Shown here piece after piece: positions 15,970-23,515 of a stretch of 28,067 bases of DNA. The notes beneath the pieces were generated by a model. The model was not told where the DNA came from and ran no database searches. It saw only the letters and a list, made by a program, of their open reading frames with translations. The stretch spans positions 1-28,067 of the forward strand of contig CALKHR010000150.1 in the NCBI GenBank assembly GCA_937988885.1. The letters are read 5' to 3'. Numbering within the stretch: the stretch's first letter is position 1; the number at the start of each line of letters is the position of its first letter. The stretch comes from an uncultured Roseiflexaceae bacterium. Its GTDB lineage: Bacteria > Chloroflexota > Chloroflexia > Chloroflexales > Roseiflexaceae. Position numbers and translations under genes: made by a program.

Positions 15970-18537
15970 CTACACCACAAACGCCCCAGGGTTGAGCAGA
16001 CCATCGCCGCCCCAGCGCTTGCGCAGAGCCTGCATCAGGTCGAGCGCATCGGGAGCGTGACCCCAGCGATCGCCGACGGCGGGAGCGCCGATCTGCTGCG
16101 CGTAGCCGCCGAGTTGCTGCGCCGCACGCTGAGCCGCGCCGAGATCGGCTAAGCCGCGCACGTAGAGCAGGCCGCTGGCCAAATCGGCGACGAACGAGAG
16201 CGCATCGGGCGACGCGCCCCGCAGAGTCGGCAGGATGTTACTCACATCCTTGACAGCCACACCCACGCGCAGAGCGGGCACGCTGCTGGCCTCGCGCATC
16301 CAATCGGCCCAGATGTGGCTGCCCGTCGTGCCTTCGAGCACCACGGCTGCGGGTGCGCCGAGTGCCTTCAGCGCGCTCTGCACCTCGGCGATCTCGGCCT
16401 CCACATCGAGCTCCACGCCCTCGATGCTGTAGATCAGTGCATACGGCGCCGAACCGCCGTGCAAGGCGGTGACAGCGGCATCGCGGCAGAGCAGCAGCGC
16501 CGAGGCATTCAGGCAGATCTGGCGCAACTGCGCGCCCCACTCCAAGCCCTGCTGTAGATCCGCCACCGGCACGATCAGCGTTTGCTGAGCGCGAGGCAAC
16601 GGCGCAATCTTGAGGGTGACATCGCAGATCAGGCCGAGCGTGCCGTAGGAGCCCACAAACAGCTTCGGCAAGTCGTAGCCCGCCACGTTCTTGACCACCG
16701 GACGACCTGCGCGGATCACGCGCCCATCGGTCATAGCGACGGTGGCGGCCAACAGTTGGTCGCGCAAGCCGCCGTAGCGCATTCGCAGCGGCGCGTTCCA
16801 GTTGCAGGCCACGATCCCGCCGATCGTCGATTCGGGCCAGGGCGACACCAGCGGCACCCAGAAGCGGTCGCGGCCCAACTCCTCTTGTAGCGCGCTCAGC
16901 GGCGTCCCCGCGCCCACCGTCACGTACAAGTCGTCGCGGGCGAAGGTGCGCACACCTGCAAGGTTGCTGGTCGAGATCGTCAGATCGGCGGCGGAGAGGC
17001 CAGCCGATTTCGTGCCAGCGCCCCGCACGCGCACCGTGCGCCCAGCCGCGATCGCGCTGTGCAGCACACTAGCGGCTTCCTCGGACGTAGCGGGCGCGAC
17101 CTCGCTCTCCGTCGGCGGTGCGGAGGGCACCGGGCGCGGCGGCAGTTCGCCCGCAGGCGGGAAGATTTTGTGCGGGTTCATCAGGTCGCGCGGATCGAAC
17201 AGGCGCTTGACCTGACGCATCACATCGAGTTCGACCTCGCTGTACATCAGTGGCATCAGATCGCGCTTCTCGATCCCAACGCCGTGCTCGCCCGTGATGC
17301 TGCCGTCGAACGCCACGCAGATCTCAACAATGCGCCGACCAGCCTCCATCACATGCTTCAACAACTCGCGGTTGTTTGGATCTTCGATCAGAATGAGCGG
17401 GTGCAGATTGCCGTCGCCAGCGTGGAACACGTAGCCCACCCGCAAGTTCATCTCCTCACAGATACGGTTCACGCCAGCCAAGGTCGTGGCCAATTTGCTG
17501 CGCGGCACTGTCACATCGACCAAGTAGTAGGCCGGAGCCAGGCGCGACATCGCACCGACGGCGCTCTTGCGACCGTACCAGATCGCATCACGCTGGGCGG
17601 CGGTCTGCGCGATCCGCATATCGCTGGCGTTGTAGCGCTGCATAATTGCGCTGATCTCGTCCATCTGCGGGCCAACGCTGGAAGAGAAGCCGTCCACCTC
17701 GACGATCAGCGCCGCGCCCGCCTCTGTCGGCAGGCCAGCGTGCGCAAAATCCTCGATGATGCGCATCATCTTCTGATCCATCATTTCGAGCGTGGCTGGG
17801 ATCAGGCCTTCTGCGATCAACGCCGAGACTGCCTCACCCGCCGCCTCGATCGAATCGAAGGCCACCATCATCGTCTTGACGGCTGGCGCGTTGCGGATCA
17901 GCCGCACGCTCGCCTCCGTCACAATGCCGAGTGTGCCCTCGCTGCCGATCATCACGCCGAGTAGGTCGTACTCGGGATAATCGGTAGCCCGACCGCCCAG
18001 GCGCACTTGCTTGCCGTCCGCCAGCACGACGTTCAAACCGCTCACGTAGTTGGTGGTGACGCCGTACTTAAAGCAGTGCGGGCCGCCCGAGTTCTCGGCG
18101 ATATTGCCGCCCAATGTCGATGAACGCCCGCTCGATGGGTCGGGCGGGAAGTAGAGGCCGCGCGTCTTGACGAGTTCATCGAGCGATTGGTTGACTAGGC
18201 CAGGCTGCACGACAGCGCTGCGGCCCGATACATCGAACTCCAGCACACGGTTCATATGCGAAAAGTGCATAATGATACCGCCGTGCTCGGCGATCGCACC
18301 GCCCGAAAGGCCAGTGCCAGCGCCACGAGCGATCACAGGCACGTTGTATTCGTTGGCCCAACGCACGATCTGTTCGACTTCAGCGGCATTGTTGGGGAAG
18401 ACGACGCCATCCGGGAGACCACGATCAAGGCTAGCATCGTACTCGTAGGTCATCAGCGAGACGGGGTCGGTGAGCAATTGGCGCGGTGCGAGTTGACGTT
18501 CAAGCGCTCGCAGAGCAACCTTGGTATGTGAGGGCAT
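15970..18537 (-). CDS. GlcD-GlcE fusion: FAD-linked glycolate oxidase, two subunits in one chain
   Basis: An 855-residue protein made of two FAD_binding_4-type halves. Residues 1-465 are GlcD-like: FAD-binding segment VPVIARGAGTGLSGGA, PDPSSGRSSTLGGNIAENSGG, then the C-terminal oxidase part with HAGDGNLHP, TGEHGVGIEKR and FDPRDLMNPHKIFPP. A Pro-rich linker (about 466-485) leads to a GlcE-like half: VRVRGAGTKS, VTVGAGTPLSALQEEL, SPWPESTIGGIVACNWN and VVKNVAGYDLPKLFVGSYGTLG. Bacterial glycolate oxidase normally needs separate GlcD, GlcE and the iron-sulfur GlcF; no glcF is in this window. It oxidises glycolate (or D-lactate) to glyoxylate (or pyruvate) at the membrane. Its reading frame is continuous, so this is a true fusion, not an assembly of two genes. 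Substrate choice is inference. Confidence 0.93.
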   Translation of the reverse strand: MPSHTKVALRALERQLAPRQLLTDPVSLMTYEYDASLDRGLPDGVVFPNNAAEVEQIVRWANEYNVPVIARGAGTGLSGGAIAEHGGIIMHFSHMNRVLEFDVSGRSAVVQPGLVNQSLDELVKTRGLYFPPDPSSGRSSTLGGNIAENSGGPHCFKYGVTTNYVSGLNVVLADGKQVRLGGRATDYPEYDLLGVMIGSEGTLGIVTEASVRLIRNAPAVKTMMVAFDSIEAAGEAVSALIAEGLIPATLEMMDQKMMRIIEDFAHAGLPTEAGAALIVEVDGFSSSVGPQMDEISAIMQRYNASDMRIAQTAAQRDAIWYGRKSAVGAMSRLAPAYYLVDVTVPRSKLATTLAGVNRICEEMNLRVGYVFHAGDGNLHPLILIEDPNNRELLKHVMEAGRRIVEICVAFDGSITGEHGVGIEKRDLMPLMYSEVELDVMRQVKRLFDPRDLMNPHKIFPPAGELPPRPVPSAPPTESEVAPATSEEAASVLHSAIAAGRTVRVRGAGTKSAGLSAADLTISTSNLAGVRTFARDDLYVTVGAGTPLSALQEELGRDRFWVPLVSPWPESTIGGIVACNWNAPLRMRYGGLRDQLLAATVAMTDGRVIRAGRPVVKNVAGYDLPKLFVGSYGTLGLICDVTLKIAPLPRAQQTLIVPVADLQQGLEWGAQLRQICLNASALLLCRDAAVTALHGGSAPYALIYSIEGVELDVEAEIAEVQSALKALGAPAAVVLEGTTGSHIWADWMREASSVPALRVGVAVKDVSNILPTLRGASPDALSFVADLASGLLYVRGLADLGAAQRAAQQLGGYAQQIGAPAVGDRWGHAPDALDLMQALRKRWGGDGLLNPGAFVV

Positions 18538-18654
18538 GAATGATCATCCTTGGATAGCAGCAGGTTGGCCTATTCAATGTGCACAGCACAGCGCGGCGCG
18601 TGCCAGGCTGGCGTGCTTGCAGATGATTTGCAACTGTCATTATTCAGGGTTGCT

Positions 18655-18660
18655 ATTATA
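18655..18660 (-). promoter_or_regulatory. Possible -10 for the glycolate oxidase fusion
   Basis: Minus-strand TATAAT, about 118 bases before ATG 18537. No clear -35 at the right distance: TTGACG is present but only two bases away. Confidence 0.4.
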
Positions 18661-18830
18661 GCGTCAATTGGCGATTTCGGGTATCGGCGTTTTGTGGGGT
18701 TATGTCAAATTCAATTGGAGCGTTGTGAGAGAAACATAGTGCGCATGTTGATATGTCTCCCTTATGAGAGCGTGGGATGCGCTATACGCGAACATGCGCG
18801 TACTCACGAGGGCGTAGGCTGCTGCGCAAG

Positions 18831-18890
18831 TCCAAGGGGCCAGTCGCGGCCCTTTGGAAACCCCGACCGGGGCTTATCGCCCCTGGACCC
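18831..18890. repeat. GC-rich double-hairpin intergenic element (REP-like)
   Basis: First hairpin: 11-bp stem with one G-U pair (18831-18841 with 18848-18858), loop AGTCGC. A second, looser set of GC stems follows at once: CCCC-GACC-GGGG at 18861-18872, alternatively GGGGC (18869-18873) with GCCCC (18879-18883). It is much richer in G and C than the spacer around it. The form, TCCAAGGGG then CCCTTTGGA and CCCTGGACCCC, resembles scattered GC-rich intergenic repeats of other bacterial genomes, but only one copy is seen in this window. Confidence 0.5.
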
Positions 18891-19114
18891 CAAATATGCG
18901 GATGTTGTTCAGTGGTGTGTGGTTGTGATACGTGAGCAAGTTTCATAGGTGGGTTGTGTTGATCGTGGATTGCAATGCGCTTTGAAATTGCTCACATCGC
19001 CTGGCGGCTCGCTCGAAATGACAATGCGAACAGTGAGATATTAAAAAAACACTGCACTTATCACTCGAATTTGATATCGAATCAGCTTTCGCCTACAACA
19101 GAGGTTTTTGAGAT

Positions 19115-19145
19115 GTTGAGGCGCTGGTATACACAGCGCCTCGAC
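19115..19145. terminator. Terminator-like hairpin after the FAD oxidoreductase gene
   Basis: A 12-bp stem with one G-U pair (19115-19126 with 19134-19145) and loop GTATACA, ending 17 bases beyond the minus-strand stop at 19162. The T run (TTTT) lies on the plus side; on the minus strand, the side that would serve the gene, the run is poor. Confidence 0.5.
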
Positions 19146-19161
19146 TTTTCGAAATGTAAAG

Positions 19162-20583
19162 CTACTCAAGTGAGCGCAGCGCCGAGCGGGCCGCCCAATA
19201 GCCGCACATGCCGTGCACGCCACCGCCGGGAGGCGTTGATGATGAGCAGAGGTACAAACCCGATGCGGGTGTGCTGTACGGGTCGAGCCGAGCGACGGGG
19301 CGCATAAACAACTGAAACACATCTTGCACGCCGCCGTTGATATCGCCGCCGATGTAATTGGCGTTGTAGTGCTGCATTTCGACAGCGTTTTTGGTGCTGC
19401 GGGCCAGGATACGCGAGCGGAAGCCGGGCGCGAAGCGCTCGATCTGTTGCTCGATGACATCGGTCATATCCTCGGTGGAGCCGTTCGGCACGTGGCAATA
19501 ACCCCAAGCGGTGTGTTTGTCCTTGGGCGCGCGGGTCGCATCGAAGAGCGTGTGCTGCGCCACCAACACAAACGGCTGCTGCACGTGCTGGCCATTCCAG
19601 GATGCCCGCTCCGAAGCGGCGATCTCATCGAGCGTGCCGCCCACGTGCACCGTTGCGGTGCGTCGGCACTCGTCTGCCGTCCAGGGGATCGGACCGTCGA
19701 GCGCCCAATCGACCTTGAACACGCCGGGGCCGTAACGGTAGCGCTGCAGCGCGTTCTGGTACTGTTGCGGCAATCGATCGCCCGCGATGCTGAGTAGTTG
19801 GCGAGGCGTGACATCGAACAGCACGGCGCGGGCATCCGGCAACTGGCTCAGCGAATCAACGCGCACGCCCGTCTGGATCTCGCCACCCAGCGAGCGCAAG
19901 TAACTCGCCATCGCATTCGGGATCTTCTGCGAGCCGCCCTGTGGGAACGGCCAACCAACCGCGTGACCGAGCATCAGCAGCACAAAGCCGAACGCAGCGG
20001 TCGATATCTTCTCAAGCGGCATAATCGCGTGCGATGCCAGGCCAGCGAACAACGCACGGGTGCGCTCCTCGCGGAAGGCGGCACGGGCCAGCAGCGTAGC
20101 GGGCCACAGGGCGCGCAACCCGAAGCGCGCCATCGTGAAAGGGCGGCGCGGCGGCACCAACGGCCTCAGCGTGGCATCGACGATGGCCTGCCAGTTGCGC
20201 ACCAGCGGCGCAACCAGCCGATAGTAGCGGTTGGCATCGCGACCGAGCGTAGCCGCAGTGGCGGCGACCGAGCGTTGCAGCACCACAGCCGTCCCATCGT
20301 CGAGCGGGTGGGCGAGCGACACCTTGGGGTAGACCCACTGTAGGCCATGCTCCGTCAACGGCAGCGTGCGCATAAACGGCGAGCCGACACCCAGCGGATG
20401 AATCGCCGAGCAGATATCGTGAACGAAACCTGGCAGAGTCACCTCCGCCGAGCGTGAGCCGCCACCGATCGTCGCCTCGGCCTCCAGCAGCAACGTGGTA
20501 CGACCCGCGCGCGCCAATTCAATCGCAGCCGCCAAGCCGTTCGGTCCACCACCAACGATAATGGCATCGTAGCGTTTCGACAT
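19162..20583 (-). CDS. Phytoene desaturase-like FAD-dependent oxidoreductase (PYROXD2-like)
   Basis: A 473-residue flavin amine oxidase/phytoene-desaturase-type protein. The dinucleotide-binding GGGPNG is at residues 11-16, followed by AAAIELARAGRTTLLLEA and GGGSRSAEVTLPGFVHD, the standard FAD-binding start. The C-terminal FAD signature is GLYLCSSSTPPGGGVHGMCGYWAARSAL. The middle domain (KFS-like KISTAAFGFVLLMLGHAVGWPFPQGGSQKI) matches the uncharacterised NAD(P)/FAD oxidoreductases related to animal PYROXD2 rather than carotenoid desaturases proper. No carotenoid genes are adjacent, so a carotenoid role is not supported. A TATAAT lies upstream on the minus strand (20655-20660). Family is secure; substrate unknown. 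Confidence 0.92.
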   Translation of the reverse strand: MSKRYDAIIVGGGPNGLAAAIELARAGRTTLLLEAEATIGGGSRSAEVTLPGFVHDICSAIHPLGVGSPFMRTLPLTEHGLQWVYPKVSLAHPLDDGTAVVLQRSVAATAATLGRDANRYYRLVAPLVRNWQAIVDATLRPLVPPRRPFTMARFGLRALWPATLLARAAFREERTRALFAGLASHAIMPLEKISTAAFGFVLLMLGHAVGWPFPQGGSQKIPNAMASYLRSLGGEIQTGVRVDSLSQLPDARAVLFDVTPRQLLSIAGDRLPQQYQNALQRYRYGPGVFKVDWALDGPIPWTADECRRTATVHVGGTLDEIAASERASWNGQHVQQPFVLVAQHTLFDATRAPKDKHTAWGYCHVPNGSTEDMTDVIEQQIERFAPGFRSRILARSTKNAVEMQHYNANYIGGDINGGVQDVFQLFMRPVARLDPYSTPASGLYLCSSSTPPGGGVHGMCGYWAARSALRSLE

Positions 20584-20654
20584 GCATCCTCACAAATGCG
20601 CTTCTTGAAGCGATGGGGCAATGAGTAGAAGGGGAAGCAAGATGTTGGCCTGTA

Positions 20655-20660
20655 TTATAC
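20655..20660 (-). promoter_or_regulatory. -10 element for the FAD oxidoreductase gene
   Basis: Minus-strand TATAAT preceded by TGGG, about 72 bases before ATG 20583. Confidence 0.45.
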
Positions 20661-20839
20661 CCATCCCGTGCGAGATCGAGGCATTTCAGTGTGATATTCC
20701 ACCGTTTTTGGTCTCCATCTCCCAAAGCATGATACCCCATCTTGGTGGTATTCGAGCCGATTGAGGAAGCGAGTCTGGAGCGCACCCCGCCGTTGCGTTA
20801 CAAATTGCTTTCAGTACGCCCAAACAGGCCCGTTTTGGC

Positions 20840-20868
20840 TTGCTGTTGATGAAAGCAGATGGTATGCT
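20840..20868 (+). promoter_or_regulatory. Promoter of the histidine kinase gene
   Basis: TTGCTG (20840-20845), 17-base spacer, TATGCT (20863-20868) with extended TGG (20860-20862). It gives a leader of about 70 bases to ATG 20944 and argues against starting translation at the upstream in-frame TTG 20761. Confidence 0.6.
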
Positions 20869-20943
20869 GAACATCATTGGTATAGCGACACATCGCACAG
20901 TTTCCATCCTACAAGCTATGTCGCTTGGCCTGGAGTACGACCA

Positions 20944-22749
20944 ATGATACACCGAGTGCGGCAGCTCATCGCGCAGCCCAAAGATGGCGGTGATGAGGTA
21001 AACATATACGCTGCGCGTCTTCTCACGACAACACTATTAGTGATCCTTGCAGGAGTTCTCTCCGATCGTCTACTCGTCCCCTCGATTCCACTGCTAGAAG
21101 GCTTCAGTTTCGCGATCAGCATTGCGCTGGTGTTGATGGTGCTGATGATGGCTTGGTTCCTCCGACGAGGCCACCATCTTGTAGCGGCGTACAGCACGGT
21201 CGTGATCGTTTGGCTCGTACTCACAACCACGGTTGCACTGAGCGGCGGCATCCGTTCACCTGCCTTGATCAGCTACATCGTCTTGCTGCTGGGCTGCGGG
21301 CTGTTGCTCAGTCGCCGAGCGACGCTAGCCATCGCGTTGATCAGCATTGCGGCCAGCATCGCAATGGGTATCGGCATACCGCAACGCACTCCGGAACTCA
21401 CGCTATCAACGCGATCGTTGGCGCTCATCTACACGACACTGCTGGCGATATCGGCCTGCTTTTTGTATATGCTCGTGGGGAATATCGACGCGGCCCTGAG
21501 CCGATCGCGCCAGGAGATAGCCGAGCGCACGCAACTCGAAGCGGCGCTGCGGGCCAATGAGGAACGTTTTCACCAACTCTCGGATCTGCTGTCCGAGATC
21601 GCGTTCTCGTTCCGCACGACCGCAGACGGCACCACCGAACTGGAATGGACCACCGAGGCGCTCAGTCGCATCACAGGCTACACGCTCGCCGAAGTACGCA
21701 CAACTGCCGCCTGGGACGCGATCGCCCACCCCGACGACGTGAAGATCGTGCAACAACGCTGCAGACAGTTGCATGCGGGGCATTCCGATATCAGCGAATA
21801 CCGCATCATTACCAAGGATAATCAGGTGCGTTGGCTGCGCTTCAACAGCCGCCCGATCCTTGATCCCGAACAGCAGGGCGTACAGCGCATCTACGGCGTA
21901 GCGCAAGACATCACGCATCTCAAACAGCTTGAACAGCAGCTCGGGCAAGCGCAAAAGTTCGAGACGGTGGGGCGGCTCGCGGGTAGCGTCGCGCACGACT
22001 TCAACAACATGCTGACGATTATCCTGGGGAGTTGCACGCTGGTGCTCGATAGCATCGAATCGCATCAACCGATTCGTCACGATATCGAGCAGATCCAATC
22101 GGCTGCCGAACGCGCCGCTGGACTCGCCCGCCAATTGCTGGCGTTCAGCCGTCGCCAAGCGCTACAGCCCACTGTGCTAAACCTGAACGATGTGATCATC
22201 AGCACCACACAGTTGCTCCACCGCATGCTCGGCGAAGATATTTTGCTGACCACGCAACTAGCGCCTGATCTGGGTCTGATCAAAATCGACCCAGGCCAGA
22301 TCGATCAAGTGATCGTCAACCTGGTCGTCAACGCTCGCGATGCGCTGCCAGAGGGCGGAGAGATCGTGATCGAGACGAGCAACATTGTGATCGAGCACCC
22401 CAACAGGCAAAACACGCTCGATCCGCCCGCCGGAACCTATGTCTTGCTGCAAGTGAGCGATAACGGTATCGGTATGGATAGCACCACAATGGAGCGGGCC
22501 TTCGAGCCGTTCTTCACAACCAAGAGCCAGGGGACCGGCTTGGGGCTGGCCAGTGTGCAGAGCATCGTGCGCCAGAATCACGGGCATATTCAGGTGTGGA
22601 GCAAGCCAGGCCACGGGACGCGCTTTAAAATCTACTTGCCGCAGTCGCTCCCGATGCGCAACCAGAACGGCGCAATGTTGACCGATGAAGGAACGATTCG
22701 GCGCTACCATCACCTTTCGCGCGCCTCGTATCAGCGCGTGATCGAGTGA
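20944..22749 (+). CDS. Membrane-bound PAS sensor histidine kinase
   Basis: A 601-residue kinase. Residues 20-190 contain about six hydrophobic helices forming a membrane sensor block with very short loops. A PAS/PAC domain spans about 205-325 (RFHQLSDLLSEIAFSF ... YRIITKDNQVRWLRF ... GVAQDITHLKQLE). The dimerisation/phosphoacceptor domain has H351 in VAHDFNNML, the form common in hybrid-type kinases. The ATPase has the N box N463 (NLVVNARDAL), G1 DNGIGMD at 506-512 and G2 GTGLGLAS. There is no receiver domain and no response regulator in this window, so it is an orphan. ATG 20944 is preferred to TTG 20761 because GGAG is 8 bases upstream and the promoter lies between them. Its TGA abuts the convergent stop of the next gene. 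The signal is unknown. Confidence 0.93.
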   Translation: MIHRVRQLIAQPKDGGDEVNIYAARLLTTTLLVILAGVLSDRLLVPSIPLLEGFSFAISIALVLMVLMMAWFLRRGHHLVAAYSTVVIVWLVLTTTVALSGGIRSPALISYIVLLLGCGLLLSRRATLAIALISIAASIAMGIGIPQRTPELTLSTRSLALIYTTLLAISACFLYMLVGNIDAALSRSRQEIAERTQLEAALRANEERFHQLSDLLSEIAFSFRTTADGTTELEWTTEALSRITGYTLAEVRTTAAWDAIAHPDDVKIVQQRCRQLHAGHSDISEYRIITKDNQVRWLRFNSRPILDPEQQGVQRIYGVAQDITHLKQLEQQLGQAQKFETVGRLAGSVAHDFNNMLTIILGSCTLVLDSIESHQPIRHDIEQIQSAAERAAGLARQLLAFSRRQALQPTVLNLNDVIISTTQLLHRMLGEDILLTTQLAPDLGLIKIDPGQIDQVIVNLVVNARDALPEGGEIVIETSNIVIEHPNRQNTLDPPAGTYVLLQVSDNGIGMDSTTMERAFEPFFTTKSQGTGLGLASVQSIVRQNHGHIQVWSKPGHGTRFKIYLPQSLPMRNQNGAMLTDEGTIRRYHHLSRASYQRVIE

Positions 22750-23334
22750 TCAGAATTGCGCCTCACTTGCGGCCGTGCGCGGCAGCAGGCCAGTGCGCAC
22801 CATCAGATCGGCCAACAGTTTGGCTAACGCGGCGCTCGCCACAACGCTCAACGTGATCGTGGCGCACGCCAGCAGTTGCGTGTTTTGATCGGGCCAAACG
22901 ACCTCATACAGCCACAGATACACGATGATCAGCAGGCCGCCCGTCAGCAGCGCCGCGAGCGTCCACCGCCGCAGCACAAACCGACGATAGCGCGTCACGA
23001 CCGCCACGGCGAGTTCGATACAAAAGCTCCGGATCAGCAGCGAGAACAACAGATCTGAGCCAGCCGGCGTCACCACCACGGCGATCTGACCCGCCACTAG
23101 CGCCATCAACAGGGCTGCGCCGGGCCGTCGCAGCACGTACACCACAAAAAAGCCGGGCAGCATCCAGATCAGGTTGGTGGTGTAACCTGGAATCGTGCCC
23201 AGCGCTTGGATACCTAACAGGCCCAAGGACGCAAAGCCGAGCAGCACCCCAAACAGCGCGCTCAGCACAAACGCCCAAACAATATCTAAAAGGCTCCAAT
23301 CGATCGACACTGGCCGATCTGTCAACACTGCCAT
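22750..23334 (-). CDS. ECF transporter S component, YkoE-like (thiamin/HMP-type) membrane protein
   Basis: A 194-residue integral membrane protein with five or six hydrophobic segments. The segment VYVLRRPGAALLMALVAGQ followed later by CIELAVAVVTRYRRFVLRRW matches the RKPGAALL ... GAELVFALFRYRRF pattern I associate with YkoE, the substrate-binding component of energy-coupling-factor transporters for thiamin or hydroxymethylpyrimidine. The EcfA ATPase and EcfT partners are not in the window, so it would use a shared module elsewhere. ATG 23334, preceded by GAGGG, is preferred over the upstream in-frame start at 23466. No thi-box riboswitch is visible in the leader; instead there are two perfect palindromes (23375-23399, 23422-23462). 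Family is fairly sure; substrate is inference. Confidence 0.75.
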   Translation of the reverse strand: MAVLTDRPVSIDWSLLDIVWAFVLSALFGVLLGFASLGLLGIQALGTIPGYTTNLIWMLPGFFVVYVLRRPGAALLMALVAGQIAVVVTPAGSDLLFSLLIRSFCIELAVAVVTRYRRFVLRRWTLAALLTGGLLIIVYLWLYEVVWPDQNTQLLACATITLSVVASAALAKLLADLMVRTGLLPRTAASEAQF

Positions 23335-23374
23335 GAATCCCTCGTTGTTATTAGCTATGTGCATAATGATGAAA

Positions 23375-23399
23375 CGTATCTCACGTTTAATGAGATACG
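23375..23399 (-). promoter_or_regulatory. Perfect palindrome in the leader of the YkoE-like gene
   Basis: Nine-bp arms CGTATCTCA/TGAGATACG (23375-23383, 23391-23399) around 7 bases, between the extended -10 at 23408-23416 and ATG 23334. Its placement suits a regulator operator or an mRNA hairpin. Confidence 0.6.
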
Positions 23400-23407
23400 C
23401 CATCCAT

Positions 23408-23416
23408 ATGATACCA
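23408..23416 (-). promoter_or_regulatory. Extended -10 promoter element for the YkoE-like gene
   Basis: Minus-strand TGG-TATCAT, about 74 bases before ATG 23334, flanked on both sides by palindromes. Confidence 0.55.
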
Positions 23417-23421
23417 AATTC

Positions 23422-23462
23422 ACGTGATGTCGATGCGTTCGGGCAACCCATCGACATCACGT
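23422..23462 (-). promoter_or_regulatory. 14-bp perfect inverted repeat upstream of the YkoE-like promoter
   Basis: Arms 23422-23435 and 23449-23462, perfectly complementary, 13-base loop. It covers the -35 zone of the promoter and lies 54 bases after the glycosyltransferase stop. No T run follows on the minus strand, so it is a poor terminator and may be an operator. Confidence 0.55.
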
Positions 23463-23515
23463 TCATCGGAAGATATGGAAAGGCGTCATCGAGAGCGCGC
23501 CTCTGTGCTACTGTA

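Larger units (their letters stand above)
18538..19161. other. Long spacer between the glycolate oxidase and FAD oxidoreductase genes
   Basis: 624 bases without a supported gene. It contains a minus-strand TATAAT (18655-18660) likely serving the glycolate oxidase fusion, a GC-rich double hairpin (18831-18890), and a 12-bp stem near the left end of the next gene (19115-19145). A plus frame at 18550-18948 lacks codon character and a ribosome site. Confidence 0.6.
20584..20943. other. Divergent promoter region between FAD oxidoreductase and histidine kinase genes
   Basis: 360 bases. It contains a minus-strand TATAAT (20655-20660) for the oxidoreductase and a plus-strand promoter at 20840-20868 for the kinase, plus the kinase ribosome site GGAG at 20932-20935. 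No other structure was recognised. Confidence 0.6.

Noticed and set aside
18550..18948. 132-codon plus-strand frame in the 624-bp spacer
   Set aside because: It runs through the double-hairpin element, has no ribosome site, mixed composition and no family motif.
20761..20943. 61-codon N-terminal extension of the histidine kinase from TTG 20761
   Set aside because: The promoter at 20840-20868 lies inside it, the extension is not membrane- or sensor-like, and ATG 20944 has a well placed GGAG.
23335..23515. TPP riboswitch in front of the YkoE-like gene
   Set aside because: I looked for the thi-box (CTGAGA, ACCTGATCTGG-like) on the minus strand of the leader and did not find it; only palindromes are present.
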